Shown here: piece after piece, positions 24,859 through 34,101 of the stretch
How the letters are laid out: each line of letters opens with the position of its first letter
Position numbering within the stretch: position 1 is the stretch's first letter
NCBI GenBank assembly: GCA_002029975.1
Contig: LQBE01000041.1
Coordinates: 1 to 43,164, forward strand
Length of the DNA stretch: 43,164 nucleotides
Reading direction: 5' to 3'
Source: a delta proteobacterium ML8_F1
GTDB taxonomy: Bacteria; Bacillota; Clostridia; Peptostreptococcales; Acidaminobacteraceae
The notes under the pieces: model-generated
Databases searched by the model: none
Told to the model about the DNA's origin: nothing
What the model saw: the letters and a program-made list of their open reading frames with translations, nothing else
Position numbers and translations under genes: made by a program

Positions 24859-25598
24859 AAAGAATTTTTGCTTTGGTGCTGGTGGCTGTTGTGGGAATAC
24901 TCCTTTTTTCAGGGATTTACTCAATGGAAGGCTTTCCCCGTTACGGTGAGGCTGAGGTTTCTGAAAGAGTTTCAATGTCCTATATCGACAAAAACGTGAC
25001 ACGGGAGAATCAAGAGGTGGTTTTCGGTGTTTCAGAGAATCTGGAAACCGGTTCTGCCAATATCGTAACCTCCATCATTGTCAATTACCGGTCTTTTGAC
25101 ACCCTGGGAGAGGTCACCGTCCTTTTTGTTTCAGCCCTTGGGGTATCGCTTCTGTTTGGATCCTTTGAAGGGAGATTGCGGTCCCGGTATAAACCAAACT
25201 TCATTTTAAGGACTGGATCAAAGGTGGTTTTTCCGCTGATTCTGGTTATGGGGGCGTATATTTTCATCCATGGTCATCTGTCTCCGGGAGGTGGATTCCC
25301 CGGCGGGAGCATGATTGCCTCCGCTATTCTCCTGATGTACCTGGCTGATGAGGATTTCCGTGTCAGAATAGATGATTTCAAGAAGACTGAGGGCATCGCC
25401 GGTGCCATGTATGTGCTTCTCGGCCTGGTGGGACTGATGATATCCAATTATTTCCTGAGCAATTTCCTGGACACGGGAACGGTGGGGACCTTGTTCAGTG
25501 CCGGGATAATACCGGTTGTTTACGTTCTGGTAGGTTTGAAGGTCGGGTCTGAACTGACAGGCATTATCACGGATTTTTTGAAAGGGGAGGTGGAGTAG
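24855..25598 (+). CDS. mbxF: Fused MbhE-MnhB antiporter subunit (MbxF-like)
   Basis: A 247-residue fusion. The N-terminal half has a helix, an external loop and SANIVTSIIVNYRSFDTLGEVTVLFVSALGV, the MbhE/MrpA-end segment. The C-terminal half is MnhB-like, with GAYIFIHGHLSPGGGFPGGSMIASAILL and three more helices. In Pyrococcus mbx a separate E gene is also missing. In the first operon of this window the two parts are separate genes (2528 and 2863). The ATG overlaps the previous stop by four bases. Confidence 0.87.
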   Translation: MKRIFALVLVAVVGILLFSGIYSMEGFPRYGEAEVSERVSMSYIDKNVTRENQEVVFGVSENLETGSANIVTSIIVNYRSFDTLGEVTVLFVSALGVSLLFGSFEGRLRSRYKPNFILRTGSKVVFPLILVMGAYIFIHGHLSPGGGFPGGSMIASAILLMYLADEDFRVRIDDFKKTEGIAGAMYVLLGLVGLMISNYFLSNFLDTGTVGTLFSAGIIPVVYVLVGLKVGSELTGIITDFLKGEVE

Positions 25599-25599
25599 G

Positions 25600-25944
25600 A
25601 TGATTCAATATGCCGGTATCATGCTCATCCTCATTGGAATCTACGGGCTGCTGACACAGTCCAATATCATAAAAATCATCGTCTCCCTCAATATTTTTGA
25701 ACTGGGACTGAATGTGTTCATCATCTCTGTAGGCTTTGTCAGGGAAGGCATTGCCCCCATACTCACTTCGGTTAACAATCACAACGGGCTGGTCTTTGTC
25801 GATCCCCTTCCCCAGGCCCTGGTCCTCACGGCCATTGTCATCGGACTGGGAACGACGGCCCTGGGGCTGGCTTTTGCCAGAAGCATCTACAGGCAACACG
25901 GCACCTTGAATCTTGATGAGATAGGAGGGCCCTCAAATGGTTAA
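25600..25944 (+). CDS. mbxG: NuoK-like antiporter subunit C (MnhC/MbxG-like)
   Basis: A 114-residue NuoK-like protein with three helices. GLLTQSNIIKIIVSLNIFELGLNVF and DPLPQALVLTAIVIGLGTTALGLAF are the conserved MnhC/NuoK segments, including the membrane acidic residue in IFELGLN. It starts two bases after the MbxF-like stop and overlaps the next gene by eight bases. Confidence 0.9.
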   Translation: MIQYAGIMLILIGIYGLLTQSNIIKIIVSLNIFELGLNVFIISVGFVREGIAPILTSVNNHNGLVFVDPLPQALVLTAIVIGLGTTALGLAFARSIYRQHGTLNLDEIGGPSNG

Positions 25945-27370
25945 TCCTGTGCTGCTCATTGCCCTGCCCCTCTTGCTGGCGTTTGTTTCCATTGTTTTCA
26001 AGGCCTACAAGAACAATTTGCTGGTATTCGGCACACTCCTCAATGCAGGACTGGTCCTCACCCTGAACAAGGGGCAGTATATCATTGGGGGATTCCAGCC
26101 TCCCTTCGGCATCAATCTGGTTCTGGACGATTTCGCCCTGACTGGCATCCTTATCATCAACGGCCTGTTCCTCGTCATTACCTTGATGAGCCTTGAGAAG
26201 CTTGAAGGATTTGCTTCTGTCCTCTTGGTGGCTCTGGCGGGTCTCAACGGTCTGGTTCTGACGGGTGATCTGTTCAATCTCTTTGTCTTTCTGGAGATTA
26301 CAGCCATTACCGCCTATATATTGTCCTCAGCCTCCAAGGAATACCGCTATGCCTTCAATTATCTGGTTCTGGGGACGCTGGGTTCCGGCCTGTATCTTTT
26401 CGGACTCATTGTGCTGTATGCCGTATTTGGCACATTGAATATGGCAGACCTGAGCGTCAAGATGGCTGCGGTGGATGCTTCCCAGCTGGTGCTTCCGAGT
26501 CTTCTGATTTTTATCGGTCTTGCAGTGGAGGTGAAAATACTCCCCTTCAACGGCTGGGTCAAAGGGGTGTACAGTGGGACTAACAGCCTGGTCGGACCCT
26601 TGTTTGCCTCGGTCTATGCCGCAGGGATGCTCTTTGTATTCGGCAGAATATTCGCCCAGGTGATTCCTCTGGGGACCTATCTTCGAACCAGTTTAGTGGT
26701 CCTCGGCGCCCTGACCCTTCTGGCGGGGGAAGTGGCGGCCCTGAGTAAAACCAGAATTCGGGAGATTCTGCTCTATTCCAGCATCGGACAGTCGGGACTG
26801 ATTGCCGCTTTGTTTCTCAGCGGGCTGGTCTTTGTGGCGGTGATGCAGCTTGTCAACAATGCGCTGTCCAAGGCGATACTGTTCACCGTTGCCGGCCAGA
26901 TGGCGGACTCTACCGGCACTGATGAAGGAGAAGAGCTTCAGGGAGCCTTCCTGGAACACAAAATTGCCGGGGTGGGTTTCACCATCGCCGCCCTCTCCCT
27001 GATCGGCCTGCCTCTCTTCTACGGCTTCATTTCCAAAATGAATCTGCTCTTCGGGATCTTCTACAGTGACAACTACTGGCTTCCCGTGGTGATTCTTCTA
27101 GGGACAGTCATCGAAGGAACCTATATGGTCCGTCTGCTGGTGAAGCTCTGGACACCGGGAGATGAAGGAATCGTATCAGAAAAAGCCTTCGCCACTGAAA
27201 GGCCCCTGACAATTCAAAGTTCGAAGGTCATGGGCATTGTTGTCCTTTCGGTAGTGCTTCTTATAGGCGGTCTGCTGCCGGCAGTGATCCAGGACAATCT
27301 GACAGACTCTGGAAGCCTGCTGGATGAAGTGACTCCTGCTTATCTTTTCGATTTGAAAGGAGGTCAATAA
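25937..27370 (+). CDS. mbxH: Antiporter-like ion pump subunit (MnhD/MbxH-like)
   Basis: A 477-residue polytopic protein of the NuoL/M/N family. The TM5 Glu is in NLFVFLEITAITAYILSSASKEYRYAFNY (shortened here to FVFLEITAI) and the TM7 Lys is in VEVKILPFNGWVKGVYSGTN. An internal Lys-rich helix and the usual broken helices follow. It is the first of two adjacent antiporter-like subunits, as in mbx operons (H and H'). It should carry ions across the membrane when the complex transfers electrons. Confidence 0.88.
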   Translation: MVNPVLLIALPLLLAFVSIVFKAYKNNLLVFGTLLNAGLVLTLNKGQYIIGGFQPPFGINLVLDDFALTGILIINGLFLVITLMSLEKLEGFASVLLVALAGLNGLVLTGDLFNLFVFLEITAITAYILSSASKEYRYAFNYLVLGTLGSGLYLFGLIVLYAVFGTLNMADLSVKMAAVDASQLVLPSLLIFIGLAVEVKILPFNGWVKGVYSGTNSLVGPLFASVYAAGMLFVFGRIFAQVIPLGTYLRTSLVVLGALTLLAGEVAALSKTRIREILLYSSIGQSGLIAALFLSGLVFVAVMQLVNNALSKAILFTVAGQMADSTGTDEGEELQGAFLEHKIAGVGFTIAALSLIGLPLFYGFISKMNLLFGIFYSDNYWLPVVILLGTVIEGTYMVRLLVKLWTPGDEGIVSEKAFATERPLTIQSSKVMGIVVLSVVLLIGGLLPAVIQDNLTDSGSLLDEVTPAYLFDLKGGQ

Positions 27371-29197
27371 ATGACTTTCGATATTGTAGTCATCCTGATG
27401 TTTCTAGGGGCCTTCAGTGCCTATCTGATTTCAAAGGCCTCTCTCAAGGCCGGCGCCTATGCCACTACGGTGTTTTCCCTGGGAGCCCTGGCAGTGCTTC
27501 TCATGGGGCGCAGTGAAATAGGGAGTGAATTCTCTGTCTTATTCATGAATTTTGAAGTCACGGTGATTGGCTGGTATTTTTCAGGCGTGATGGTCCTGGT
27601 ATACGCCATGACCTCCTTTTTCAACAGCTTCTGGATGGACAAGATGATGTATCCGGGCAGCTACAACTTCCTCTATCTCTTTTCCCTGGCAGGCACCCTG
27701 GGCCTCTTTTTCGCTTCAGATCTGATAACCCTCTTCATCTTCTGGGAGGTGGTGGTCTGGTCCTCTACCTTTATCATTCCCATGGGCAAGTCCAGAAGAG
27801 CGGCGGTGGTCTACTACACCATCAGCTCCATCGGTTCCATGGCCACCCTTTACGGGATCATGCTTGTGTACAGAATCTCCGGCACCCTGGTGATCCAGGA
27901 GGCCTTTGTACCGCTTAAAGAGGATCCGCTGACGGCTACTGTGGTATTTGTGATTTTCGTCATGGCTGGGCTGACAAAAATCGGTATTTTCCCCTTCCAC
28001 ATCTGGCTGCCCCTGGCCCACGGCAGCGCCCCCCACACCTTTTCGCCGGTACTCTCAGGAGGACTGGTGAAAATGGGGGCTTTCATTGCCTATATGAGCG
28101 TGGCCATCCTGCCGGCCTATGAAGCCTTTGAAGGCAGTCTGAAGATTATGGGAATTCCCCTTCAGCTTTATTTTCTCATGATTCTCGGAGCCATCAGCAT
28201 TGTCCTGGGCACCCTGATGGCCATCAAGCAGGAAGATGCCAAAAAGCTCATTGCCTATTCCTCCGTGGCCAATGGGGGCTATATCCTTATCGGGATTCTT
28301 ATGATGGACCAGCTGTCCTTTGCGGGGAGCATGATGCATCTTTTCAACCACGCTATTGCATCAGCCGCGGCCTTCCTGGCCATCGCTGTGGTGGCCTACC
28401 GTACGGGGACAACAAAAATTTCCGAGCTGGGCGGAATGATCCACAGAATGCCCCTGACCTACCTGACCTACCTCATAGCCATTATTTCCCTGGCGGGAAT
28501 CCCGCCCATGGGCGGCTTTGTTTCAAAGTGGCTGATTATTCAGGGACTGGCGGACCGGGGACTGATGTTTATGGCCCTGGCAGCCTTCTTTGGCTCCATT
28601 GGTTCCTTCCTCTACGTTTTCAGGCCTTTAGCGGCGGTGTTCCTGGGACAGCTCAAGCCGGAACACGAGCACCTCAAGAGCGAGCCTTTGATGATGAAAA
28701 TCCCCATGGTCATCCTGATGGTTCTGATACTCTACTTTGGTGTTTTGCCCAAGTGGCTTCTGGGGATTATCGGTGAAATCCAGGTGGCTGCAGGTATTGA
28801 GCCGGTGATGATGTCGGGCAACACCATACTCGCCGTCAACGGGGTTCTCAATACCCTGAACGTTTTCATGATCTTCGGGTTCGGGTTCCTGATATCCCTG
28901 ATTATTTTCCTGCTGATGCAAAAGAGTCGCCGGGTGGGTCTCATGGATACCTACACCTCGGCTGAGTTCATTTACACGCCGGAGCTTTACCACTACGCCG
29001 GTGCCTTTTACGCTCCCTTTGAAAGGCTTTACCAGAACCATCCCTCAGTGGAGAAATTTCTGGGGGCCATTGCCTGGAAATTCCACGAACTCGGCACGGT
29101 GGTCAATGCGCTGTTTTTCAGCCACAAGCCGGCGGTTACGGTTTTTTGGACCAGTGTCATTCTGGTGATGATTACTCTGGGAGGTGCAGGAATATGA
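27371..29197 (+). CDS. Second antiporter-like subunit (NuoL/HyfB-type, MbxH'-like)
   Basis: A 608-residue polytopic protein of the proton-conducting transporter family. Transport residues are seen in LFIFWEVVVWSSTFII (Glu), LTKIGIFPFHIWLPLAHGSAP (Lys) and SPVLSGGLVKMGAF (Lys). The C-terminal about 100 residues extend beyond the core with a helix and a polar segment, as in NuoL/HyfB-type subunits that contact the NuoH-like protein. It corresponds by position to MbxH'. It starts directly after the MbxH-like stop. Confidence 0.87.
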   Translation: MTFDIVVILMFLGAFSAYLISKASLKAGAYATTVFSLGALAVLLMGRSEIGSEFSVLFMNFEVTVIGWYFSGVMVLVYAMTSFFNSFWMDKMMYPGSYNFLYLFSLAGTLGLFFASDLITLFIFWEVVVWSSTFIIPMGKSRRAAVVYYTISSIGSMATLYGIMLVYRISGTLVIQEAFVPLKEDPLTATVVFVIFVMAGLTKIGIFPFHIWLPLAHGSAPHTFSPVLSGGLVKMGAFIAYMSVAILPAYEAFEGSLKIMGIPLQLYFLMILGAISIVLGTLMAIKQEDAKKLIAYSSVANGGYILIGILMMDQLSFAGSMMHLFNHAIASAAAFLAIAVVAYRTGTTKISELGGMIHRMPLTYLTYLIAIISLAGIPPMGGFVSKWLIIQGLADRGLMFMALAAFFGSIGSFLYVFRPLAAVFLGQLKPEHEHLKSEPLMMKIPMVILMVLILYFGVLPKWLLGIIGEIQVAAGIEPVMMSGNTILAVNGVLNTLNVFMIFGFGFLISLIIFLLMQKSRRVGLMDTYTSAEFIYTPELYHYAGAFYAPFERLYQNHPSVEKFLGAIAWKFHELGTVVNALFFSHKPAVTVFWTSVILVMITLGGAGI

Positions 29198-30105
29198 ATC
29201 TTGTGAATTTTGCCTATGGCTTGTTGCTCCTCCTGGCGGCCTTTGTCTTTCAGACGACCCTTACGGGGATCAACCGCAAGGTGGTGGCCCGTCTTCAAAG
29301 GCGGAGAGGGCCGAAGTTCTACCAGCAGTTTATCGACATATTCAAGGCTTTGAGCAAGGGTTCCACCACCCATGGCTGGGTTTTTGACTTTGGCGTCATC
29401 ATGGCCCTGGGAGGCATCATGGCCACAGCAATTTTCATTCCCTTCGGACCGCTGAAGGCGGTGCCGGGGATGGACAATATCTTTATTATCGCCTATGTTC
29501 TGGCGGTAGGAATGCTGGGCATGGCCATGAGTGCTTCAGGCTCGGGCAATCCCTGGGCCAGCATCGGCGTCAGCCGGGCCCTGACCAATATGCTGGCCTA
29601 TGACATTCCCTTTATGATGGTGGTTTTCGGCCTGATTTTCGCCTTTGACAGCTCCTCCCTTTCAGGGCTTGCCGCAATCCAAAGAGAAGGGGGCCTCCTG
29701 GGCTGGAATGTTCTGCGTTTCCCCCTTGGAGGCATTGTCGCCATGATTTCCCTGCAGGGAATGCTCGGAAAAAAACCCTTCGACTCCTTTATTGCCCCGG
29801 CGGAAATCGCTTCCGGGCCCATGGTGGAGTATGGCGGAAGACACCTGGGAATGCTGTTTTTGCTCCATGAATACTCCACCTTTATCGAGGTTTCCCTGAT
29901 TGTCCATCTCTTCTTCGGAGGCGGGGCCACGGTACTGGAATTCATGGTGAAATACGCAGTGATCTATACCTTCTTGAATCTGGTGTCCAATGTTCTTCCC
30001 CGGTTCAAGATTGACCAGGCAGTGACCTTTTTTTACAAGGTTCCCCTGGCCATGGCCGTGGTTCAAACCTTCTTGATAATCTTCCTTGGAATGGGGGTAG
30101 CATAA
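29194..30105 (+). CDS. mbxM: NuoH-like membrane subunit (HycD/MbxM-like)
   Basis: A 303-residue protein with about eight helices, the membrane anchor that links the redox arm to the ion-pumping arm. The NuoH signature RRRGPKFYQQFIDIFKALSKG and the later KKPFDSFIAPAEIASGPMVEYGGR, with its conserved acidic residues near the quinone-like cavity, are present. The ATG at 29194 overlaps the preceding stop and has GGGAGGTG upstream; an upstream in-frame start would add 16 residues that overlap the previous gene. Confidence 0.9.
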   Translation: MNLVNFAYGLLLLLAAFVFQTTLTGINRKVVARLQRRRGPKFYQQFIDIFKALSKGSTTHGWVFDFGVIMALGGIMATAIFIPFGPLKAVPGMDNIFIIAYVLAVGMLGMAMSASGSGNPWASIGVSRALTNMLAYDIPFMMVVFGLIFAFDSSSLSGLAAIQREGGLLGWNVLRFPLGGIVAMISLQGMLGKKPFDSFIAPAEIASGPMVEYGGRHLGMLFLLHEYSTFIEVSLIVHLFFGGGATVLEFMVKYAVIYTFLNLVSNVLPRFKIDQAVTFFYKVPLAMAVVQTFLIIFLGMGVA

Positions 30106-30657
30106 ATGACGACCAATGCAAAAGACGTCAGAAAGACATGGGAGAAGATTGCGGATTATTTCAGAGCCCATTCAATCTGGATGAAGTGGTACTGTACTGG
30201 CTGCGGGGCTATAGAAATGCCTCCGACCATGACTTCGAGGTTTGATATGGAACGTCTGGGGATGGGACCCATGGCAACCCCCAGACAGGCAGACGTGCTG
30301 CTGATTACCGGGTATCTCAGTGCCAAAACCCTCAGACGCGTCATCTACTCCTATGAACAGATGCAGGACCCCAAGTATGTGGTGGGTTTCGGCTCCTGTA
30401 CTCTCAACGGCGGAATCTACTTTGATTCTTACGCCACCATGACCCGTCTGGACCACTATCTTCCGGTGGACCTGTATATTGCCGGATGCATGCCCAGACC
30501 GGAAGCCATCATGAACTCCTTCGACACCCTGATCAAAATGATTGAAAAGGGTGAGGCAAAGGGGTGGAAGCACTATCAGGAAAACCACGAATGGTATCGC
30601 AGGAATCAGCTGCATTCTCTGAAGGAGGTGTATGTCAAAGATGAATTCCACGAATAA
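30106..30657 (+). CDS. mbxJ: NuoB-like small [4Fe-4S] subunit (MbxJ-like)
   Basis: A 183-residue soluble subunit that carries the proximal [4Fe-4S] cluster. The ligands Cys30 and Cys33 (WYCTGCGAIE), Cys98 (GFGSC) and Cys128 (AGCMPRPEA) are all present. The CxxC form at the first pair is that of group 4 hydrogenase-type small subunits; respiratory complex I NuoB has adjacent cysteines. The gene starts directly after the NuoH-like stop. Confidence 0.92.
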   Translation: MTTNAKDVRKTWEKIADYFRAHSIWMKWYCTGCGAIEMPPTMTSRFDMERLGMGPMATPRQADVLLITGYLSAKTLRRVIYSYEQMQDPKYVVGFGSCTLNGGIYFDSYATMTRLDHYLPVDLYIAGCMPRPEAIMNSFDTLIKMIEKGEAKGWKHYQENHEWYRRNQLHSLKEVYVKDEFHE

Positions 30658-31156
30658 ACTGGTTGAAGAAATCAGGCAAAGATTTGAAATCATCGATGTC
30701 ATCCATCCCGATGACCAACAGGTCATCCTCGATATCGATAAAATGCACCTTCACACCCTGTTGTCCCATTTGAAGGCTGACGGCTTCAGACAGCTCAGCC
30801 TCCTCAGTGCCGTCGACTGGATCAAGGACAACATCTTTGAACTGGTTTATATTGTATTCAACTGGGACACGGGGGTCCATGTCCTGGCAAGGGTCAAACT
30901 TCCCAGAGACAATCCCCGTTTTCGCACCATCACCCCCATCTATCCCGGAGCCCAGTACTATGAAAGGGATGTTCATGAATTTTTCGGCATAGAATTTGAG
31001 GGCAACCCCATGTCCTACAAGCCGCTGTTTCTGGAACTGTGGGATGAAATGCCTCCCATGAGAAAGGATTTCGATCCTGAGGCCTATTCCAGAGAGAAAT
31101 TCCCTGAGAGGGTCTATGTGCCCCATTTTGTTCCCAAAGTCGAGGTGATTGAATAA
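30632..31156 (+). CDS. mbxK: NuoC-like 30-kDa subunit (MbxK-like)
   Basis: A 174-residue subunit of the soluble arm. The 30-kDa signature is clear in the segment from ITPIYPGAQYYERDVHEFFG to IEFEGNP (YERDVxEFFGIxFxGxP). AGGAGG at 30623 lies 3 bases from the ATG at 30632 and 12 from the ATG at 30641, so the start is uncertain by three residues. It overlaps the NuoB-like gene by 26 bases. It has no cofactor and supports the large subunit. Confidence 0.88.
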   Translation: MSKMNSTNKLVEEIRQRFEIIDVIHPDDQQVILDIDKMHLHTLLSHLKADGFRQLSLLSAVDWIKDNIFELVYIVFNWDTGVHVLARVKLPRDNPRFRTITPIYPGAQYYERDVHEFFGIEFEGNPMSYKPLFLELWDEMPPMRKDFDPEAYSREKFPERVYVPHFVPKVEVIE

Positions 31157-32265
31157 TGAAAGAAGTCAAATTATTCCTAGGCCCTCAGCATCCGGGAATG
31201 CATGGCAACTACAGTGCCCACATGTATGTTGAAGGGGATATCATCAATAAATCCTATGCCCTGCCGGGCATGCTGCACCGGGGTTTTGAAAAGCTCATGG
31301 AAAGACGGCACTGGATGGGAAATCTGGCCTTGATTCCCCGGATCTGCGTTATTGAACCGGATCCCAACGAAATGGTTTACGCCATGAGCATAGAAAAGCT
31401 GGCGGCAATAGAGGTGCCGGAGCGGGCCCACTGGATTCGGATGATTATTCTGGAACTGGCGAGACTGGCGGCAAATCTCATGTCCATCGGGGGTATCGGG
31501 GCTCCTGTGGGCCTGTACACCTCGGTTTACTGGGGGGTGGCCGACAGAGATCTCATTCTGGATATTTTTGAAAAAATCACCGGAGCCAGGGTTTATCACA
31601 TGTACATTGTTCCCGGCGGGGTGAGGAAGGACCTGCCAGAAGGCATCGAGGAAGAAATCCTCGACCTCCTGGATTATATCGAAGGAAGACTGCCGGAATT
31701 CTACGATCTTGTGATGCGCAGTCCGATTTTCCAGACCCGGACCAGGGATAATATCCTGCTTCCGGAGGAAGTCGTCTGGGAACTCGGTGTCACTGGCATC
31801 GGGATGAGAAGCGCTGTAAACAGAGAGTATGACATCAGGAAGGTCAAGCCCTACGCCAGGTATGACCAGGTAGAGTTTTCCCTGCCCTATGGCCCCTACT
31901 CCGACGCCTTCACCCGGGTGGATTTCAAGTACATTGAGATGGCCCAAAGCATCAGTATCATTCGACAGAGTATTGAAAAAATGCCCAAAGACGGTCCTGT
32001 CAGGGCGAAAATCGCCACAGGAAGTGCTCTGAGGTGGCAGGTTCCTCCCGGCATGGTGTATTCCTGTGTGGAGTCCGCCAGAGGTGAATACGGTTACTTG
32101 GTGGTTTCCGATGGCGGCGAAATGCCCTACCGCATTGCGGTCAGGGGTTCTTCCTATCCCCAGGGACTGATGGGGGTAGAGAAATATCTCCCAGGGCATA
32201 GAATAGATGATGCTTCTCTGTGGATGGACACCATGGGTGTCTGTGCCCCAGAGATTGACCGGTAG
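31156..32265 (+). CDS. mbxL: NuoD/hydrogenase-like large subunit lacking two NiFe ligands (MbxL-like)
   Basis: A 369-residue large subunit of the complex I/group 4 hydrogenase family, shown by GPQHPGMHG at the start, IEVPERAHWIRMI and the ending EIDR. A NiFe hydrogenase needs two CxxC motifs. Here the first reads C64-V-I-E67 and the last C363-A-P-E366, so each keeps the first Cys and has Glu in place of the second. Loss of two of the four ligands is also reported for MbxL. Hydrogenase activity is therefore unlikely; the site may interact with a sulfur or quinone-like acceptor or only pass electrons. The start overlaps the previous stop by one base. Confidence 0.88.
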   Translation: MKEVKLFLGPQHPGMHGNYSAHMYVEGDIINKSYALPGMLHRGFEKLMERRHWMGNLALIPRICVIEPDPNEMVYAMSIEKLAAIEVPERAHWIRMIILELARLAANLMSIGGIGAPVGLYTSVYWGVADRDLILDIFEKITGARVYHMYIVPGGVRKDLPEGIEEEILDLLDYIEGRLPEFYDLVMRSPIFQTRTRDNILLPEEVVWELGVTGIGMRSAVNREYDIRKVKPYARYDQVEFSLPYGPYSDAFTRVDFKYIEMAQSISIIRQSIEKMPKDGPVRAKIATGSALRWQVPPGMVYSCVESARGEYGYLVVSDGGEMPYRIAVRGSSYPQGLMGVEKYLPGHRIDDASLWMDTMGVCAPEIDR

Positions 32266-32274
32266 GTGGTGGCT

Positions 32275-34101
32275 ATGATGAAAAACAAAAGCATGTTTTC
32301 GCCCCTGAGGGCGTGGAAATATCTAGTGAAGGAACCGATTACTATACCCATGGAAAGGATTTTCGACCATCCCCGGGAGGCCTCGGACAATTACAGGGGC
32401 TTTCATGTCAACGACTGGGACAAATGCGTGGGCTGCGGCACCTGTGGGGAGATCTGTCCCACCAATGCCATTACCATGTTGCCGATTGAGGGACTCAGGG
32501 AAACTGATGGACACAAGCCCGAGCGGCCGGCCATAGATTATGGTCGATGCAGTTTCTGTGCCCTTTGCGTGGATATCTGCACCTCGGATTCCCTGTCCAT
32601 GTCCAAGGAGTATCTCCATATTTCCAAGGATGCAGACAGCTTCTATTTCCTTCCCGATGCCCGGGGAATGCATCAGACAGCCTTCGACACCGCATACAGC
32701 CGGGACGAGGTTTCGGAACTCCTTGACCTGGAACGTTATGAAATCCAGGAGATCCCCCATGAAAACCGCAATCTGTCCTTTACAGAGCTAATCAAGGGTT
32801 ACTCCAGGGAGATGGCCCTGGCGGAGGCGTCAAGATGTGTGGAGTGCGGGGTGTGTACGTATACCTGTCCGGCCCATATGAATATCCCGGAGTATATCCG
32901 GTCGGTGTGGACCGAAGACTTGAAAGAAGGGGCCCAGTGGCTGTATGAGACCAATCCCCTGTCCAATGTCTGTGGGCGCATCTGTACCCACAAGTGTGAG
33001 ACGGCCTGTGTCATCGGTCAAAGGGGAGAACCCGTGGCCATTCGATGGCTCAAGCGCTATATCGTGGACAATACACCGGAGGGGGATTTTGTAGAAGCGG
33101 CAACCGCCAGGGTGTCCCGACAGGTTAACGGGAGGGTGGGGATCATCGGATCCGGTCCGGCGGGACTCTCCTGCGGCTATTATCTCAGGACCATGGGCTA
33201 TGAAGTGGACATCTACGAGGAAAAAGAGCTGCCGGGCGGTGTCATCCGCTACGGTGCTCCGGAATACCGCCTGCCGGAAGCTTCTGTCAAGGCGGATATC
33301 GACAATATTGAAAGAGCCGGTGTGAAATTCATCACCAGTACCAAGGTGGGCCGCGATATTACCCTTGAACAGATGAAAGACAAGTATGATGCGGTTTTTT
33401 CAGCCTCAGGGTACTGGATTCCCAGAAAACTGAAAATCGACAATGTGGACCATCCCGGGATTCGCTTTTCGCCCCACTTCCTGGCAGAGGCCAGGGATTT
33501 CACCCGGGGAAAGGGACCCATGCCTGAATTCCACCAGGATGTCATTGTCATCGGCGGCGGGGATGTCTCCTTCGACGTGGCCAGGACCCTCAACAGGTTC
33601 CAGTTAATGACAAATGCCAGGGCCATTGTCCGCTTCATCGCCAGAAAACCCGAGGAACACCTTGCGGCCTCCAGGGAAGAGGTGGTGGAAGCCAAGGAGG
33701 AGGGTGTCATTTATCATCTGGACCGGTCTCCCACGGCAGTGCTTGTGGATGACAAAGGAGATATCTACGGGGTGGAAGTGGCGGTCTGTGAGACAGTCGT
33801 GGATGACAGAGGCAGGGCAAAAACGGTCTGCTCCGAGGAAAAGGAAATCATCCGTGGGACCGAGGTGTACATGGCAGTGGGAAATGATCCTGATTTTGTC
33901 TATTTCCCTGAGGAAATGATGGAGGCGCTGACTATCGAAAATAACAAGATAGCCATCAATGAAAAGGGTCAGGTTGAAGGTTTTGAGTGGCTCTTCGCCG
34001 GAGGGGACATTGTTCGCGGTCCGGATATTATCAGTGCTGTGGCTGACGGTCACCAGGCGGCTGTAGGGATTGACGAATACCTGATGAACCGGAAAAAATA
34101 G
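32275..34101 (+). CDS. Ferredoxin-type MbxN fused to NfnL/GltD-like NAD(P)H flavoprotein
   Basis: A 608-residue fusion protein. Residues 1-110 are NuoI/MbxN-like with two [4Fe-4S] motifs (C51-C54-C57-C61 and C92-C95-C98-C102). From about 170 to the end it resembles the GltD/NfnL family: an N-terminal Fe-S segment (CVECGVCTYTCP, NVCGRICTHKCETAC), the FAD site GIIGSGPAGLSCGYYL, a second dinucleotide site VIGGGDVSFDVA, and the terminal FAGGDIVRGPDIISAVADGHQAA. The ATG at 32275 follows AGGTGG; a GTG at 32266 or ATG at 32278 is possible. It should link NAD(P)H with ferredoxin or the membrane complex. Confidence 0.88.
   Translation: MMKNKSMFSPLRAWKYLVKEPITIPMERIFDHPREASDNYRGFHVNDWDKCVGCGTCGEICPTNAITMLPIEGLRETDGHKPERPAIDYGRCSFCALCVDICTSDSLSMSKEYLHISKDADSFYFLPDARGMHQTAFDTAYSRDEVSELLDLERYEIQEIPHENRNLSFTELIKGYSREMALAEASRCVECGVCTYTCPAHMNIPEYIRSVWTEDLKEGAQWLYETNPLSNVCGRICTHKCETACVIGQRGEPVAIRWLKRYIVDNTPEGDFVEAATARVSRQVNGRVGIIGSGPAGLSCGYYLRTMGYEVDIYEEKELPGGVIRYGAPEYRLPEASVKADIDNIERAGVKFITSTKVGRDITLEQMKDKYDAVFSASGYWIPRKLKIDNVDHPGIRFSPHFLAEARDFTRGKGPMPEFHQDVIVIGGGDVSFDVARTLNRFQLMTNARAIVRFIARKPEEHLAASREEVVEAKEEGVIYHLDRSPTAVLVDDKGDIYGVEVAVCETVVDDRGRAKTVCSEEKEIIRGTEVYMAVGNDPDFVYFPEEMMEALTIENNKIAINEKGQVEGFEWLFAGGDIVRGPDIISAVADGHQAAVGIDEYLMNRKK

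Noticed and set aside
31156-32265. Annotation as NiFe hydrogenase large subunit
   Set aside because: Two of the four NiFe cysteine ligands are Glu and the C-terminal DPCxxC is missing, so a hydrogenase centre cannot form in the usual way.
23543-34101. Annotation as respiratory complex I (nuo operon)
   Set aside because: There are no NuoE, NuoF, NuoG, NuoA or NuoJ genes, the NuoB-like protein has the CxxC form of group 4 complexes, and seven Mrp-type subunits are present.
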